Below the pieces are notes generated by a model. The model was not told the DNA's origin. It saw only the letters and a program-made list of their open reading frames with translations, and ran no database searches. From Mrakia gelida (taxonomy: Eukaryota > Basidiomycota > Tremellomycetes > Cystofilobasidiales > Mrakiaceae), in assembly GCA_024345305.1 (NCBI GenBank), contig BRON01000001.1, forward strand, positions 2,294,001-2,358,000: a stretch of DNA of 64,000 nucleotides, written 5' to 3'. This document shows positions 36,909-48,797 of the stretch, piece after piece. Position numbers and translations under genes: made by a program. Numbering within the stretch: position 1 is the stretch's first letter; each line of letters opens with the position of its first letter.

Positions 36909-37659
36909 TGTTGATGCTGAGAAGGGGTGGGTGGATAGGTGGGGTTGGTTGAGAGGGGTAGTGGTGGTTTGGAGGGAGGAGAGGGAGGTGGAGGGAGGCA
37001 GAGGGAAAGAGAGAAAGGGAAAGGTCGTTGGTCAGCGTTCTGATCCTTTGGGTTGGTAAGACGACAAGACCCTGGTGCCCTGTTCCATCGAGAAAATCCT
37101 TCATTCCTTCCCCCTCTTTCCATCAACCTCACACATCCACCACCACCATCCAGCACCCAGAGGAGGAGGGCGAGGAGGCCAGAGGATTCCTTCCCTCCTG
37201 CTCTCGCTCGTTCGAGCTCCCCTCCCTCCTTCCCTCCCATCCTCTTTTCCTCCTCTCCTTCCACCTCGATCCTGGGCGATTTTCGTATGGCCGTGTAGAT
37301 GTGAAGGAGGGCTGTGTGTTGACATGTGCTAGATTGGAAGGGGAGTGGAAACGAACATTTGCGGAGGGGTTGGTTCGAGGTGAGAGGGTCGCCCTTCGCC
37401 TGCTCCTTCAAACCTTTCAGCTCGAGCTGTGCGGACTCAAATCGTGCTGGCCTGGTCGTCCTCTTCCCTTTCGCCTTCTCTTCGTGCAGTTGGACTTGCT
37501 TAAAGGCAAAGAACGAGCCAAATCAATTCCCCGTCCGAAATCCCAGTCCAGAAAATCTGCTCGTCGCGCTTGAGCCCTTCCCGAACCTCCTCGTTCGAGC
37601 TGACCTTTCTCCCTCCCTCCGAAGCACCTCTCTCGCTAGCTGACCACATAGCAGTCTAG

Positions 37660-38700
37660 CACCGGAGCTGACATCTGAAGACACGCCTTCCATCAGACGT
37701 TCACGTTCGAGAAACAGCTCGAAGTCGAAGGATGAGGGTGAGGGACTCCTCCTCTCGCGACCTCTCTTCCTCCTCGACGCGTCCTTCCGCTTTCAACACT
37801 CGCTTTGCCTCTTCGAACGTCTCCACCATCCAAACTATCCAGAGATTCAAAGCGTTGAGATAAGGACCCCAGTCCTGAAGGGGCGACTGGGCGAAAAAGC
37901 TCAGTGAAGCGCAAGAAGAAGGGTCGTCGACAGAGAAGAGCTTGAGGGATTGACCGCGAGCTTAAAGCTCGCAAAATTGAAGGAGGGTAACTCGAGACCA
38001 AAGACTTACGAAGAGCTGCAAGTGAAGTGCGAGGAAGAGAGGTAGAAGATTGAGATGGTGAACTTTGACGTCGTCAAGGTTGGAGGAAGGACGGGGAGGA
38101 GTCGTCGAATGTTGAGCTCGACCTCTTTGGTCCCGAACCGCATCGACGAAATCGACCTCTTCAGCAAACTTTCCGCCTACATCGACCTCTTCTCTCTCAC
38201 TACTGGCCCAACTCCTGCAGGACTGGTTGACATACAACTCCATCCAGATCCGAGGAGGGGTCGGAAAAGCCTCACTTCGATGATCACCAAAGCGTTCGCT
38301 TCGTTCCTTCCTTCCCTTTCTCGCTTCTCGTCCTCCTCTCCTCCTCGCCTTCTACCCTCACACTTCGGCTGCAAGCTTATCGTACCTACACCTTTTCAAC
38401 CGTCTTGAACTCGAACAAGATCTCCACGAGGCTCGACCGCTTTCGATGCTGGAGGTTCATTTCGTCTTCATCGACCTCAACCGCTTTTCCAGATCGCCCT
38501 CCTTCGTTCTCTTCATCTCGTCCTTCTGTCTCGTACGCCTCCCCTCATCCACCCCTCACAGTGCACGCTCGCTGGCCCTTCCCAAGACAATCTCCTCCCT
38601 CAGCTAAAAGAACTCCTCCCCTCTCCTCTCCTCGGAAGGGCCTCGTCGGTCGCGCAGCTAATCGAGCCCATCTTCCCTCCTCTTGATTTGACTGATCTTC
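37660..38700 (+). pseudogene. Apparently decayed protein-coding sequence, family unknown
   Basis: Stretches with the locus codon preference occur in all three + frames, broken by stops and frame changes. Examples are 'TFTFEKQLEVEG' (about 37698), 'LAKLKEGNSRPKTYEELQ' (about 37965), 'NRIDEIDLFSKLSAYIDLF' (about 38137), 'LAQLLQDWLTYNSIQIRGG' (about 38204), 'SYLHLFNRLELEQDLHEARP' (about 38375) and 'DNLLPQLKELLPSPLLGR' with 'VAQLIEPIFPPLDLTDLL' (38588-38700). Intron-like pieces remain near 37600-37690 (CTGAC then CATCAG). In-frame TGA and TAG fall between blocks that share a frame (about 37897 and 38031). I cannot connect the blocks with normal splice sites, so I read this as a relic gene, though a heavily spliced live gene is not excluded. 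Confidence 0.35.
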
Positions 38701-38846
38701 TCACCCTCGCGAGCTCTCGGAAGAAAACTGGTCGCACCCTACTGGTTGCCTCACAACCACCAGCAGCAGCTCTCTTCTTTTCCTTCTCCCGAACCCTACC
38801 CAGCTCAAGCTCAAACTTCGGACGCCCTCGAGATCGACGAAACGCG

Positions 38847-41845
38847 ATGGACGACATGGACATGCCCGCTGCTGGCTTCGTGCCTCCCATCATGCCAGAT
38901 GGAGATAACATGGCAGATGCGATGGCGTGGGCTCTCCTCGATAACTGGTATCTGCAGGTGAGTGGGCTTCTCAGCAGCGTGAACCTTCGACGCCGTCACT
39001 GACTGTGCTTCTTCCCTTCTTCCCCGTCGTCCGTCTATCTCAGTACCGCTACGCTCTGGCAGTCACCTTCTTCTTCGTTGCCTTCGTCGGTATCGGGATG
39101 TTCTCTCAGCTCTGGAGATCTATCAGAAGGTACGTGCGAGAAGGGGTTCCGTCCGTCGACTTCGTCCTCTTCCTCGACGCTGACAGCTCCCCTCGTCTTT
39201 CTTCTTGCTTTTGCTTCCCTCCAGTCGCTACCCCTCGATCTCCAACAACAAACTCTACCTCCTTTTTACCGCCGTCGCTCGCCTTCTCGTCTTCAAACGC
39301 GTTTTCCCGAGATCATGGACGGCTCCTCGACTTGGACCTCTCCTACCGCTCGGAATCTTCTTTCGTTCGTCTCTTCGGCTTCTATCCCCTGTGTTGACGG
39401 TAGGAGCTGACCTACACATCTCCTCCACAGCTTGGACGACCATCTGGACCTTCTCGATCCGACCTTACTATCGCTACCAAGCAAACTGTTCGTCTTTACA
39501 TTTCGCTTCGCTGCTGCGTTCTCTCTCGCTCGAGCTAACATGAACTTCTCTCCTTCGACTTCGGTTGCATCGGAATAGGGGGATCGCCTCCTTTGGGAAC
39601 TCGAGCTGGCTGGATGGCCTTCGGCGCCATGCCATGGACGTTCGTCTTCGCGTCGCGGACTTCGCCCATGCCCCTCTTGACGGGAGTTTCAGCCGAGAAG
39701 TTGCAGGTCTACCATCAGTACGGAGCTAGAATCTTACGTGAGTACCCTCGTCTCGGCGCTTGGTAAATCAGAGCTCTCGTTTTGTCGCGTTTCGAAAGCT
39801 AACGAGCTCGTCGCGTCTTCCCTCAGTCTTCCTCTCGGTCGTTCACACGATACCCTTCAGTCAGTCGTCCCCCTTTCTCTTTGGTCGACGGGCCTCACGC
39901 TGACGGCTGGTTTCGTTCTCAGTCTACCAACCTCTCAAGGACTGGGGACCCGAAGGACTGGCCTACCAGTGGAACGTGAGTCGAATTCACATCGACGGGA
40001 CTCTCGCTCAACGCGTTTGCTGACTTCGTCTCCCTCTTCTCTCCATCTCTTCTTCCCCTTCTGTTTTTCAGTTCGACTACGTCACCAACTGGAACGTTCG
40101 TATCCTCCTGATCGCTTCTCGAGCGCTCCTCATCGAAATTCGCTGAACTGACCTCGCTCTTCACTCGCGTCTTCCTCCTCTTTCTCGACCTCGCAGGGGA
40201 TGGTCGGACTAGCCTGCCTCTTCTGGATGGTCTTCTCATCGTTCGCCAAGCTACGAGCCTACAACCACACCTTCTTCGTCATTCAACACATCCTCAGCGC
40301 GACGGTTCGTTGGTTTCGACCCTCTCCTTCTCCTCGTCCTCCTCCCATTCCCGCCCCTGACCCCCCACCTCTTTCCTCTTCTCCTCAGCTCTTCCTGGTC
40401 ATGATGATGATCCACATCTGGTCCATCACAAACATCAGGAGATACACGCAGGCGTATGTGATCGCTTCCATGGTCATCTTCGGCGCGTCCTTCCTTACTC
40501 GAGCCCTCCTCCTTCTACGATCTGGACGAGGGGAAGCTGAAGTTACGGTCCTGGAGGGAGGAGTTGTCCATTTGGACGTCGAGACGAAGATGAAGTGGTC
40601 GCCTGGTCAATGGATTCTTGGTTCGTCTTCTTTGATTCCCCCCCCCCTCTTCCCTCCTCTCGCTCGTCGATTCCTCCTTCATACTGACGACGGAACGACT
40701 CGACTTCTCTCCTCAGTTCGAGTCCCTTCCCTCAGGAAGTTCGCTTCTCACCCTTTCACGATCAGTACCCTCCCTCAAACCTCCTCCGACAAACCGACCT
40801 CGACCATCACTCTCCTCGCCCGAACTCAATCGCCTCACGGTCTCGTCTCCGAGCTTCGCCTGAAGAACCATCGAGGACAGAAGGTCAACGTGGTTATCGA
40901 TGGGCCTTATGGAGGAGATTGGATCGGGGAGAAGATCGGTTGGAAAGGCTACGAAAAGGTCTTGCTGATCGCGGGAGGAGTGAGTCGACGCGTCTTCCTC
41001 CCTCTCCCCCCATACTTTCTTCTCGATCCTGGAGTTTACCGAGCTGACCACTCCTCTGCTGGTAATCTCTCCCCTCCTGCAGTCGGGAGCCTCCTGGACG
41101 ACAGCTCACTTCCTCGGCCTCCTTCAACACGCGTCGGACGAGAACTTGTCCGTTCGTCAGATCGACCTCGTTTGGGTCGTTCGACACGCCTGTGAGTCTC
41201 ACGGCATCCTCCTGAGACTCCTTCTCTTCATACCTGACGTTTCTCACCCCTCCTATTCCTTATCTAGCTCACCTCGACTGGTTCCGACCTCAACTCGAGT
41301 CAGCTCTCGCCTCAGCAACCCTGCCTTCCTCCGTCGTCGTCAACCTCAAATTCTTCGTCTCGTCGTCGCCTTCCACCGCTTCCGAAGTATCCTACGAGGA
41401 GGAGGAGGGGGAACATCATCAAAGCTCGACTTTGGAGAGCGAGAAACCCAAAGCTTCGACCTCCTCCTCCTCTGGATCTTCGTCGCCTCCCTTCGAGATC
41501 GGTCGACCGGATCTTTCGCTCATGATCTCGAAGATGGCCAGCGAGTCGGTTGGGGCTCCTGTAGCTGTCGGTGGTGAGTCTATATCCATCTCGCTTTCTT
41601 TCCTTCGCGAAGACGCTCTTGGGTTGTCCTCGTTTGCTCTCTCTCCATCGATGTGGAGTCGCGGACGCGTCGAATTCTTCGAGCTGACTCTTCGGCGATT
41701 TCGTTTCTTTCCTCGTTCAGTCTGTGGAACTCTTGCCATGATCGACGAGGTCGAGGATAAGCTCGCTGAGGTCCAGCTTAGGATCTTGAAGGGGAAGGAG
41801 GGCTGCAGCGAGATGATGGGGAAGGTTGAAAGATTCGGGTGGTGA
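38847..41845 (+). CDS. Ferric reductase-type transmembrane oxidoreductase (FRE/NOX family)
   Basis: Multi-exon gene for a membrane flavocytochrome that passes electrons from NAD(P)H through FAD and two hemes to extracytoplasmic Fe(III) or Cu(II), feeding metal uptake. Start MDDMDMPAAGFVPPIMPDG, then about seven helices. Heme-ligand histidines sit in 'VYHQYGARILLFLSVVHT' (two) and 'FFVIQHILSATLFLVMMMIH' (two), the expected paired spacing on two helices. 'WSPGQWILVRVPSL' and 'HPFTIST' form the FAD site, and 'KVLLIAGGSGASWTTAHFLG' is the NAD(P)H-binding glycine motif. A Ser/Glu-rich insert (about 41390-41480) precedes the C-terminal 'VCGTLAMIDEVEDKLAEVQ', and TGA ends at 41845. I chose the ATG at 38847 because upstream in-frame sequence belongs to the decayed region. 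The metal substrate is not determinable. Confidence 0.87.
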
Positions 41846-42254
41846 ACGGATGTGGGTCGAGTTGGGACGAATTGCTTTTTGGTCGCTTCTCTCACGACTA
41901 TCATGAACTTCTTGGACCTCGAGAGAATTTCTGAAGTAGTCTCTCACGTTCCGGAACAGTCTGCAGAGCGACCTGAGGAGGAATGCAGAAGCTGACGACC
42001 TACGACGCGTCCGGCCCCTCGTCCTCTTTCGCTTCCGTCGACGTCCCGTGAACAAGATAAATAAGGGTGTGGGGATCGATAAATAGATAGATAAGCTTCT
42101 AGAAGACTGGGTAAAGACTGAGATGAGCATGAAGATGCGAGGCAGAGATAAATAGACGATAAAGAACGAAGGGGGAGGCTGAAGAGCAGAAGAAGATCCG
42201 GGAAGCGAAACCAGACGAGATAGAGAGGAGGGAGGGTGACCTTTAAGAAGGTGT
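41846..42254. other. Intergenic spacer between convergent genes
   Basis: About 400 bases separate the reductase stop from the glucanase stop. There is an AT-richer patch of GATA-type repeats (about 42056-42095, GATAAATA and GATAGATA units) that may serve 3'-end formation. One GACGCGTC lies at about 42005. No gene seen. Confidence 0.4.
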
Positions 42255-45200
42255 TTATGAAGACTTGTAGTACTGGTAGTTGAAATTGAACTCGGTTGTG
42301 GTAGCTATAGCAGAGAAATGAAGGGGCAAGAGGTCAGCGCGACGAAGAACGACGGCGAGGGAGACGCGTCTTTCGATAGCGACGTAGGAACGCCAAAGAC
42401 TCACCGGCGAACGTGAACGAGGGCGTAAAGTCAACGTAGGTCTTTCCGCCCCTGCTGAGAGTGGCGGTCATACCAGATCCGGCGGTGAGAGGAGCGGTGA
42501 GGATGGTGATTCCAGCTGGGACGGTGAAAGTCTTCGAGGACGATCCACTAGTCATGACGACGGTTCCAGCCGAGGTAGCAAAGACGAGCGCGAAGAAGTC
42601 GTTGGTCTCCTTTAAGAGCAAATACGCAGACAAAGAGGTGGCGGTCAGCGAGATTTCCAACGAGCGAGAGGACGCGGGAGGGAGAGGGAAGAGCGACGAA
42701 CGACGGTGTAAGATCCAGCAGCACCGTTCTGACCGAGAGTAGGAGGAGCTCCAGCGGTGTCAGCAGTAGCGACGGCGGTGTTGATATGAGGTCGAGCTTG
42801 GAGGTAGATCTGAGCAAGGAAGAGGAGGCAAGCGAAGAAGAAGAAAGGAAGGTCAGCTTCGGCGAGATCGAAGACGAGACGACGCAGAGCCAACTGACCT
42901 TGTCGCAGGTGATGGCAGGGTAAGATCCGGTCTTGAAAGCGGTGTGGTAGTAGGCGTTGACGTCGAGGAGAGCTGTTGGGGTTTAGGAGCGGGCAGAGAG
43001 ATCGGTCGAAGCGGGAAAGGGAATCAGCTCGCTGCTTGTTAGTTTTGCGAGGGAGCAGTTGATAAAGGAACTAACGAGTGTGATCAAAGCCGTTAACCCA
43101 GGACTGAGAGTTAGGCTGAGCTCCCTTGATGGGTCCCATGCTGAAGAAAGAGGAAGATAAGGAGGGTCGTCAGTTGAGGTCGCGTCGAGGGGAAGCGAAA
43201 CGAGCTCGCATCTCGTCGAGCGAGACGAGCTGCTCACTAGTGCGACTCTCCGTAATCTGCAGAACCAAAGGATAAACGTGGGTTTCAGTTCGAAGCTTCC
43301 GCGAAGTCGAAAAGGCAGGACGAGAGATGGACGAACCGTTCCAAGTGAGCTCCTCGATCCAATCGTACTTGTTCCTCATGGCGATCAGCTGCTGCCATCG
43401 AACGGCGAGGACCCAAGCGTCGGACTGATAGAGCCAGTTCTTGTTGTAGCTGTTGACTCCGTAGTGAGCGTAGAAGAGAGGCTGAAGACGGAGAGAAGGT
43501 CAGCGAAAGTCGAACTCGAACGAGGTCGATGGAGGAAGAAAGCGACGACTCACCGAGACTCCTGGAAGGTAGCTCCTGCTTCCGAGAGCGGACATGTAGG
43601 TGTAGTCGGTATCGGTGGTGATCATGTTGGCGTCCATCGACCAGGCAGAGTTCCAGTTCATGATTCCGTCCATCGACGACCAGCTCGACCATGAAGTTCC
43701 TCCGAAGAATCCAGGAACGAAGTACATCGAGACTCCCTTCGCGGTCAAGAGAGATCGAAGGTTGACCCAAGCGGCATCTCCGCAGGTCTCTCCAGCGAAG
43801 GTCGAGACGAAGACCTTTCCGTTGTAGAGGTACTGGTTGGGGTGAGAGGCGAACTGAACGATGTAGTCGACCATCGAGCTCGAGATCGTTCCGCATCCCC
43901 AAACGCTGTGATATCGAGAAGAGGAGCGAGTCAGCTCGAGATCCCGAAGGGCAGCAGACGAAAGTTTTCACGAACCTCATGTCGAAGGAGAAGAAGAGCT
44001 TGAATCCCTTTCCGTGAGCCTTCGCAGCGGCGTAAGCGGCGGTGGTTCTGAGGAGACGAGGACAAGGAGAGAAGCTCGTTAGTTTGAGCTCGACGGAAGC
44101 GACGAGAGTCAAGAGAAGCACTGACTGAGTGAGCTGCCAGCTGTCGGTTCCCTAATGAAGCGAAGGGCAGAAGGAAAATCGTCAGTGATGGAGGGAGACG
44201 ACTGGAGGAGGGACGGGAACGCGACGAACGAGGTTCAAAGCGAACGCGTCGACTCCGGAGTTGTAGGCCAAGGTGACGTCTGAGAGCGAGAGAGAAGAGA
44301 GTTAGCATCTCGCATAACTCCGAGACAAGAAGAGGGAAGCGAGAACAAACCCTCAGTCCAGGAAGCGGCGGTGTAGGGGTCTGAGAAAGAACCGGAGCGA
44401 ATACGAAGAGGTCAGACGACGAACGAGCTCGAGAGACGATTTAGAGGCGAGAAGGTCCGAGTTTCTCCTCACAAGTGTTTCCGACGATGTGGTGCGAGAA
44501 GATGTACTTGGTTGAGCTCGAAGCGGGAGCTGCGAGAGTGGGAGTGAAGGAACCAGACGCGGCGCATCCTCCAGGTCCAGTCGAGAGCTGAGTGTTGGGG
44601 ACGACAGCAGCGGTACCGTAGTTGTAGAGGTTCATGCTGAAACGAAGACAAGGCAGACGAGAGGGGAAGGAAGCGAACTGCTCGTTTCGTGACTCGTTCT
44701 CGAGAATGAATCGAAACTCGAGCTCACACGTTGTTTCCTCCACAGGTCTGAGCAGAGTTTCCACCGCAGGGAGCGGTGCATCCAGTAGCGGTGTATCCAG
44801 CTCCGGAGTTGAGGGAGTTTCCGCACCAGCACTGAGTGTAGTCTGCGGAAAAAGGGACAGGTCAGCGAGTCGAGTTCGACTTCGTCGCGTCTCGTTTCGA
44901 TTTGACTCACACTAAGAGAGAAGAGGAAAGAGAAGCGAGTCAGTTCCGAGAAACGTTCAGTAAGGTAGAGAAGATGCTCACCTCAAGTCCAGCGAGAGTA
45001 TAGCCAGCAGTTTTGCAGAAGGTCTGGCAAGACTCGACAGTGAGGGTGGAGCTCGTGGTCATGGTTCCAGTGAGAGCTCGAGCAGCGGCCGAATCGGTAA
45101 CGCAGCCGACGTTGTTCCAGACGGGAGCGACGGCAGTGTAGACGGTCATTCGGTTGCCTGAGAGAAAGGAGGGACGAAACGAGAGGGAATGATCAGCGAC

Positions 45201-48200
45201 GGAAAGAGGGAAACGAGATGAGTGAAACGTTTTCTCACTTCCACCACAGACCTCGGCCGAGTTTCCTGAGTGGTCGCAAACGACAAAAGGCATATGAGCA
45301 CTCTACATCTCTCGAAAGAAGTTGGGAATGAAGACTGGGAGAGCTCACCAGAGCACTTCATCGCACAATCAGTCGAAGGTTGGAGAGTGTTGGAGTTCGA
45401 GATCGCGTTTCCACAGAAGCCTGGAATGAAACGAGTATTGTTAGAATGATATGTCACTCGAGGCGAGATGAGGCAATGTACGAACATTGGTTGCCGTCTG
45501 AAGAGAAGGGAAGCGCAGGGAGAGGACAGATCAGTTTGACGAGGCTCTTCCGACGCGTCTTCGAGTGACGAGACAAGAAACTCACACTCGGCTCCAGCGA
45601 TCGAGTATCCCTTCCCGGCGCAGAGGGTGGTGCACGACTCGAGAGCTTGGAGGAGAGAAGAGGGAGAAGGGCAGTCAGCGTCGCTTCGTCGACGAAGCGA
45701 GAAGGCGAGTGCGAGATTCAAACTGACTGTTGGCGACTATTCCCGTTTGGGCCCACCCAGTCAAGGCTCGATTCGCACTAGAGTCGGTGTAGCAACCGGT
45801 GTACTTCCATCCGGAGATAGCAGGAGTGGCGGCGGTGGTTGTCGAGGTGGTCTTAAAGACGCTGAGGGCGTAGCTGTGAGAGAAGAACGAGAGGAGAGAG
45901 AGATGGTCAGCGAGCTCGAAACGGACGAAGAGCGGGCGGTTGAATTGAACTCACGCTCCTCCACAGGTTTGAGCAGAGTTTCCACCACACGAAGACGAGC
46001 AAGCAGTCGAAGTAGCCGAAGGGAGGGTGTTTCCACAGTCTGCCAAAGAGGGAAGAAGATGATGAGCTCGGAGCGGGTGAGGAGGAGGGGCGCGAGGAGG
46101 GAGACGCGACGAACAGCATTGGGTTCCATCTGAGTTTCGAGAGAGGAAGAGCGAGTTAGCAAGGATCTCAAGGGAGAGTTTTTCGATAAGGGAAGGGCTC
46201 ACACTCGGTTCCAGCGTAGGTGTAGCCGGCGTTGAAACAGGTAGTCGTGCACAAGTCGGTCGCTGCGATAGAGGAAGGGCGAGTCAGCTGCCGTTGTTAC
46301 TCGAGTCAAACCGGTGCGAGAAGAGACTCACTCATGCTGGTGGAGGTGGAGGAAGCTCCAGTAAGCTGCCGGTTTCCGTTGGGATCAGCGTAGCATCCGA
46401 GCGAGGTGTAGAGCGATGAGGTCGCAGTCGCGGCAGGAGCGGAGGTCGTCGTCGTCGTGGAGGCGATCTGCTGGTAGACATTGATCCTGTAAGATCCTCC
46501 ACACTTCTGGGCACTGCGAGAAGGGAAGAGAGTCAGTGGGAAGCTCGTAGAAAGCAAGAGAGAGGGGAACGAACGCGTCTCCGCCGCAAGCCATGTTGCA
46601 ATCCGTCGAGGTTGCGGTAGAGGCGGTGAGAGTGTTTCCACAGAAGCATTGAGTTCCGTATTCGACTCCAGCGTAAGAGTAACCCTTGGAGAGACAGGTA
46701 GCGACGCAAGAAGCAGGGCTGAGGAGGGAAAGGGAGAGTTCAGGGTCGTCGTTCTCGAGGCGAAGGAAGCGAAGGATCGAACTCACGTGTTGGAGCTCGT
46801 CGAGACCATATAGCTGGAGAGAGTGACGGGAGAAGCAGCGTCGACGTAACCTGGAAGAAGAGGTGGGAGGCTGGTCAGAAAATGCGAGGCGACCGAAGAA
46901 GGGAGACGTCGAGCTCACATCCCAAAGGCTTCCAAGTCGTTCCTCCCGAGACGATGTTCGCGGCAGCAGCGCTCGTAGTAGCAGCAGCGGCCGAGGTCGT
47001 GGTCGTGGTAGTAGGAAGAAGGTAGACGTTGATACTGGAGAGGTTGTGGACTTGGTCAGCGAGGCTAAGCATCGAAGGAAATCGAGGCGAAGAAAACAGA
47101 ACGAACGCGTAGTATCCTCCACATTTGAGAGCGCTGAAAAGCAGAGGAGAAAAGCGATCGAGTCAGTATATACGGCGACGACCGAGAGAGGATCTGCAGC
47201 AATGAGTCTCACGAGTTTCCTGAAGGGGAGGAAGGGGAAGAAAGAAGACAAAGGAACGGTCAAAGTCAGCTTGAAACTCGACGCGTCGAGGAAAAACAAG
47301 CCAAGGGTCGAACGCACCAGTGCAGGCCATCGAGCACGATGTCGAAGCAGCAGCGACTCCAGTGTTGGTCTTTCCACAGAAGCCTGAGCAAGAGAAGGGC
47401 GCGAGATTCAGCGAGGCGAGGGAAAGAGAGCGAGGGCGAGTCGAGCTCACATTGGTTTCCGTCTTGATCGCGTCGAATGAAGAGGGAAGAAAGGTCAGCT
47501 TGGAACGGCCTCTTCGAGCGATGGCAGGTGAGACTCACACTCTACTCCGGCATATGCGTATCCAAGGTTCGAGCAGTAGGCCATGCAAACAGTCGGCCTT
47601 GGGAAAAGGAAAAGAGAAACGTAGAGAAAAGAGAGCGAAAGAGGTCAGCGATCCTTGGCGCGTCGAGAGAGAGAAGACGACGAGAGAGGTGAGAACGTAC
47701 GTGTTGGTGTTGGTGTTAGTCATGATTCCGCCCGTCAGAATAGGTGTAGCTTTGTCGGTGAAGCCTAGGCATCGGGGAAAGCGTGAACGAGATTTCAGCC
47801 TTCGTTCGTTCGATCGGAGGGAGCCGAACAACGAGCTCGCAGTTCTTCGCGCACTCACATCCAAGATCGGTGTAGGTATCGGACCTGGCGACGATGCAGG
47901 AGGTGTCCGTGGTCTTGTAGAGACTCATGTAGCCGGTACTGAATGAGATGACGCGAAAAATGACGGTCGAAAGGAGGTGTGAGCTTCTTCACTCGATCTC
48001 CGAGACAACTTTGATGATAAGAGCCTCGTCGCTCGAAGAGGATGAACTCACCCTCCGCAGGTCTCGCTAGAGTCTCCAGTGCAGGCCTTGTTGCAGTTGG
48101 TCGAGGTGGTAGTGAGTCCTCCTCCGTTGTCGAGCGTATCCGAGCAGTCTGGAGAGAACAACAGGCGGAGAGGCGGAGGAGCAGCGAACGTGGGGGAGAG

Positions 48201-48797
48201 AGTGAGCTTAGGTTCGACGAGAAGCGAAAAAACGCGTAGAAAGATGGGATGGGGGGACTTACAGCATTCGTTTCCGACTGATGGATGTTCGGAAGAAAGG
48301 AACGGAGATAGGGCGGTTGAGATTGGAAGGATCGACCAGGAACAACAAGAGGGGCGACCTGGTCAGCTCGCGAGGTCTCCTTCCTTTCCCTTCCTTCGCT
48401 CTTCCCTCTCCTCCAACGACCACCCTCTCACCCATCCATCCAGCCAGCCCATCGATCTCAGCATATGTAACAGTCACTCACACTCGGTACCTCCGTAAGT
48501 GTAAGCCATCGAAGCGCAGGTAGCGAGGCAGCTCTCGACTGTGAGGGAGCTCAGTCCTTGCTGAGAGTAGCCTGTCAGGACTCTCGCTCCTGAAGTTCCC
48601 TCAGTCACGCATCCTACGAGACTCCAGCCGGAAGGAGTAGCTCGTCGTTCGAGGGTGGTGGTTGACCTGACTGAGAGGGCTGAAGCGATGTGGTTGTGAT
48701 GGCTTCGAGAGCGAGAAGGGAGCTTCTCGACGTGAGCTTCGACCGACGAGGAGAGGAGGAGTCCGAGGAGGGTGAGGGCTCCAGTGAAGGCTTTCAT
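42255..48797 (-). CDS. Secreted GH71 alpha-1,3-glucanase with six WSC domains
   Basis: Large multi-exon gene. Start MKAFTGALTLLGLLLSSSVEA is a signal peptide. Six WSC domains follow, each opening 'GC-x-x-(D/E)' and closing 'C-x-GG' (for example 'GWSLVGCVTEG', 'LGCFTDKA', 'LGCYVDAA', 'LGCYADPNGNRQLTG', 'YTGCYTDSSANRALTG', 'NNVGCVTDSAAARALTG'), with Thr/Ala/Ser linkers. WSC domains are carbohydrate-binding modules of fungal wall proteins. The GH71 catalytic domain has 'VDAFALNLGTDSWQLTQ', 'AHGKGFKLFFSFDMSVWGCG', 'WIEELTWNDYGESHYMGP' and 'WVLAVRWQQLIAM'. It ends in a beta-rich region and 'NFNYQYYKSS' (TAA 42255-42257). No GPI signal is seen, so it is probably secreted into the wall, where it would cleave the product of AGS1. 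WSC coding is split by microexons (48263, 47451, 46115, 45486) and a one-base exon (44911). Confidence 0.9.
44911..44911 (-). other. Predicted one-nucleotide exon (stwintron-like arrangement)
   Basis: Minus-strand coding of the sixth WSC domain runs to '...GLE' and stops at GAG before a donor GTGAGC (about 44982). That intron has CTGAC and ends CTCTCTTAG. The next base, T at 44911, is followed directly by a second donor GTGAGT whose intron has its own CTGAC and ends CCGCAG. Only inclusion of the single T restores 'E-YYTQCWCG', matching 'E-YGNQCFCG' in sister domains. Direct joining gives a wrong frame. Confidence 0.75.
48263..48277 (-). other. 15-nt microexon, WSC domain 1 of the GH71 gene
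   Basis: Bounded by CAG on the 5' side and GTAAGT on the 3' side. It supplies the FGNEC segment between 'GTE' and 'YCSDTL', with one codon base donated by each neighbouring exon. Equivalent microexons lie at 47451-47462 (12 nt, domain 2), 46115-46129 (15 nt, domain 4) and 45486-45497 (12 nt, domain 5), all flanked by GT and AG and all keeping frame. Domain 3 has no intron here. Confidence 0.75.

Noticed and set aside
37028..37573. 181-residue + strand open frame upstream of RPL10
   Set aside because: It overlaps the likely RPL10 leader, has mixed composition and no recognisable motif. Parts may belong to the decayed region but a live gene is not supported.
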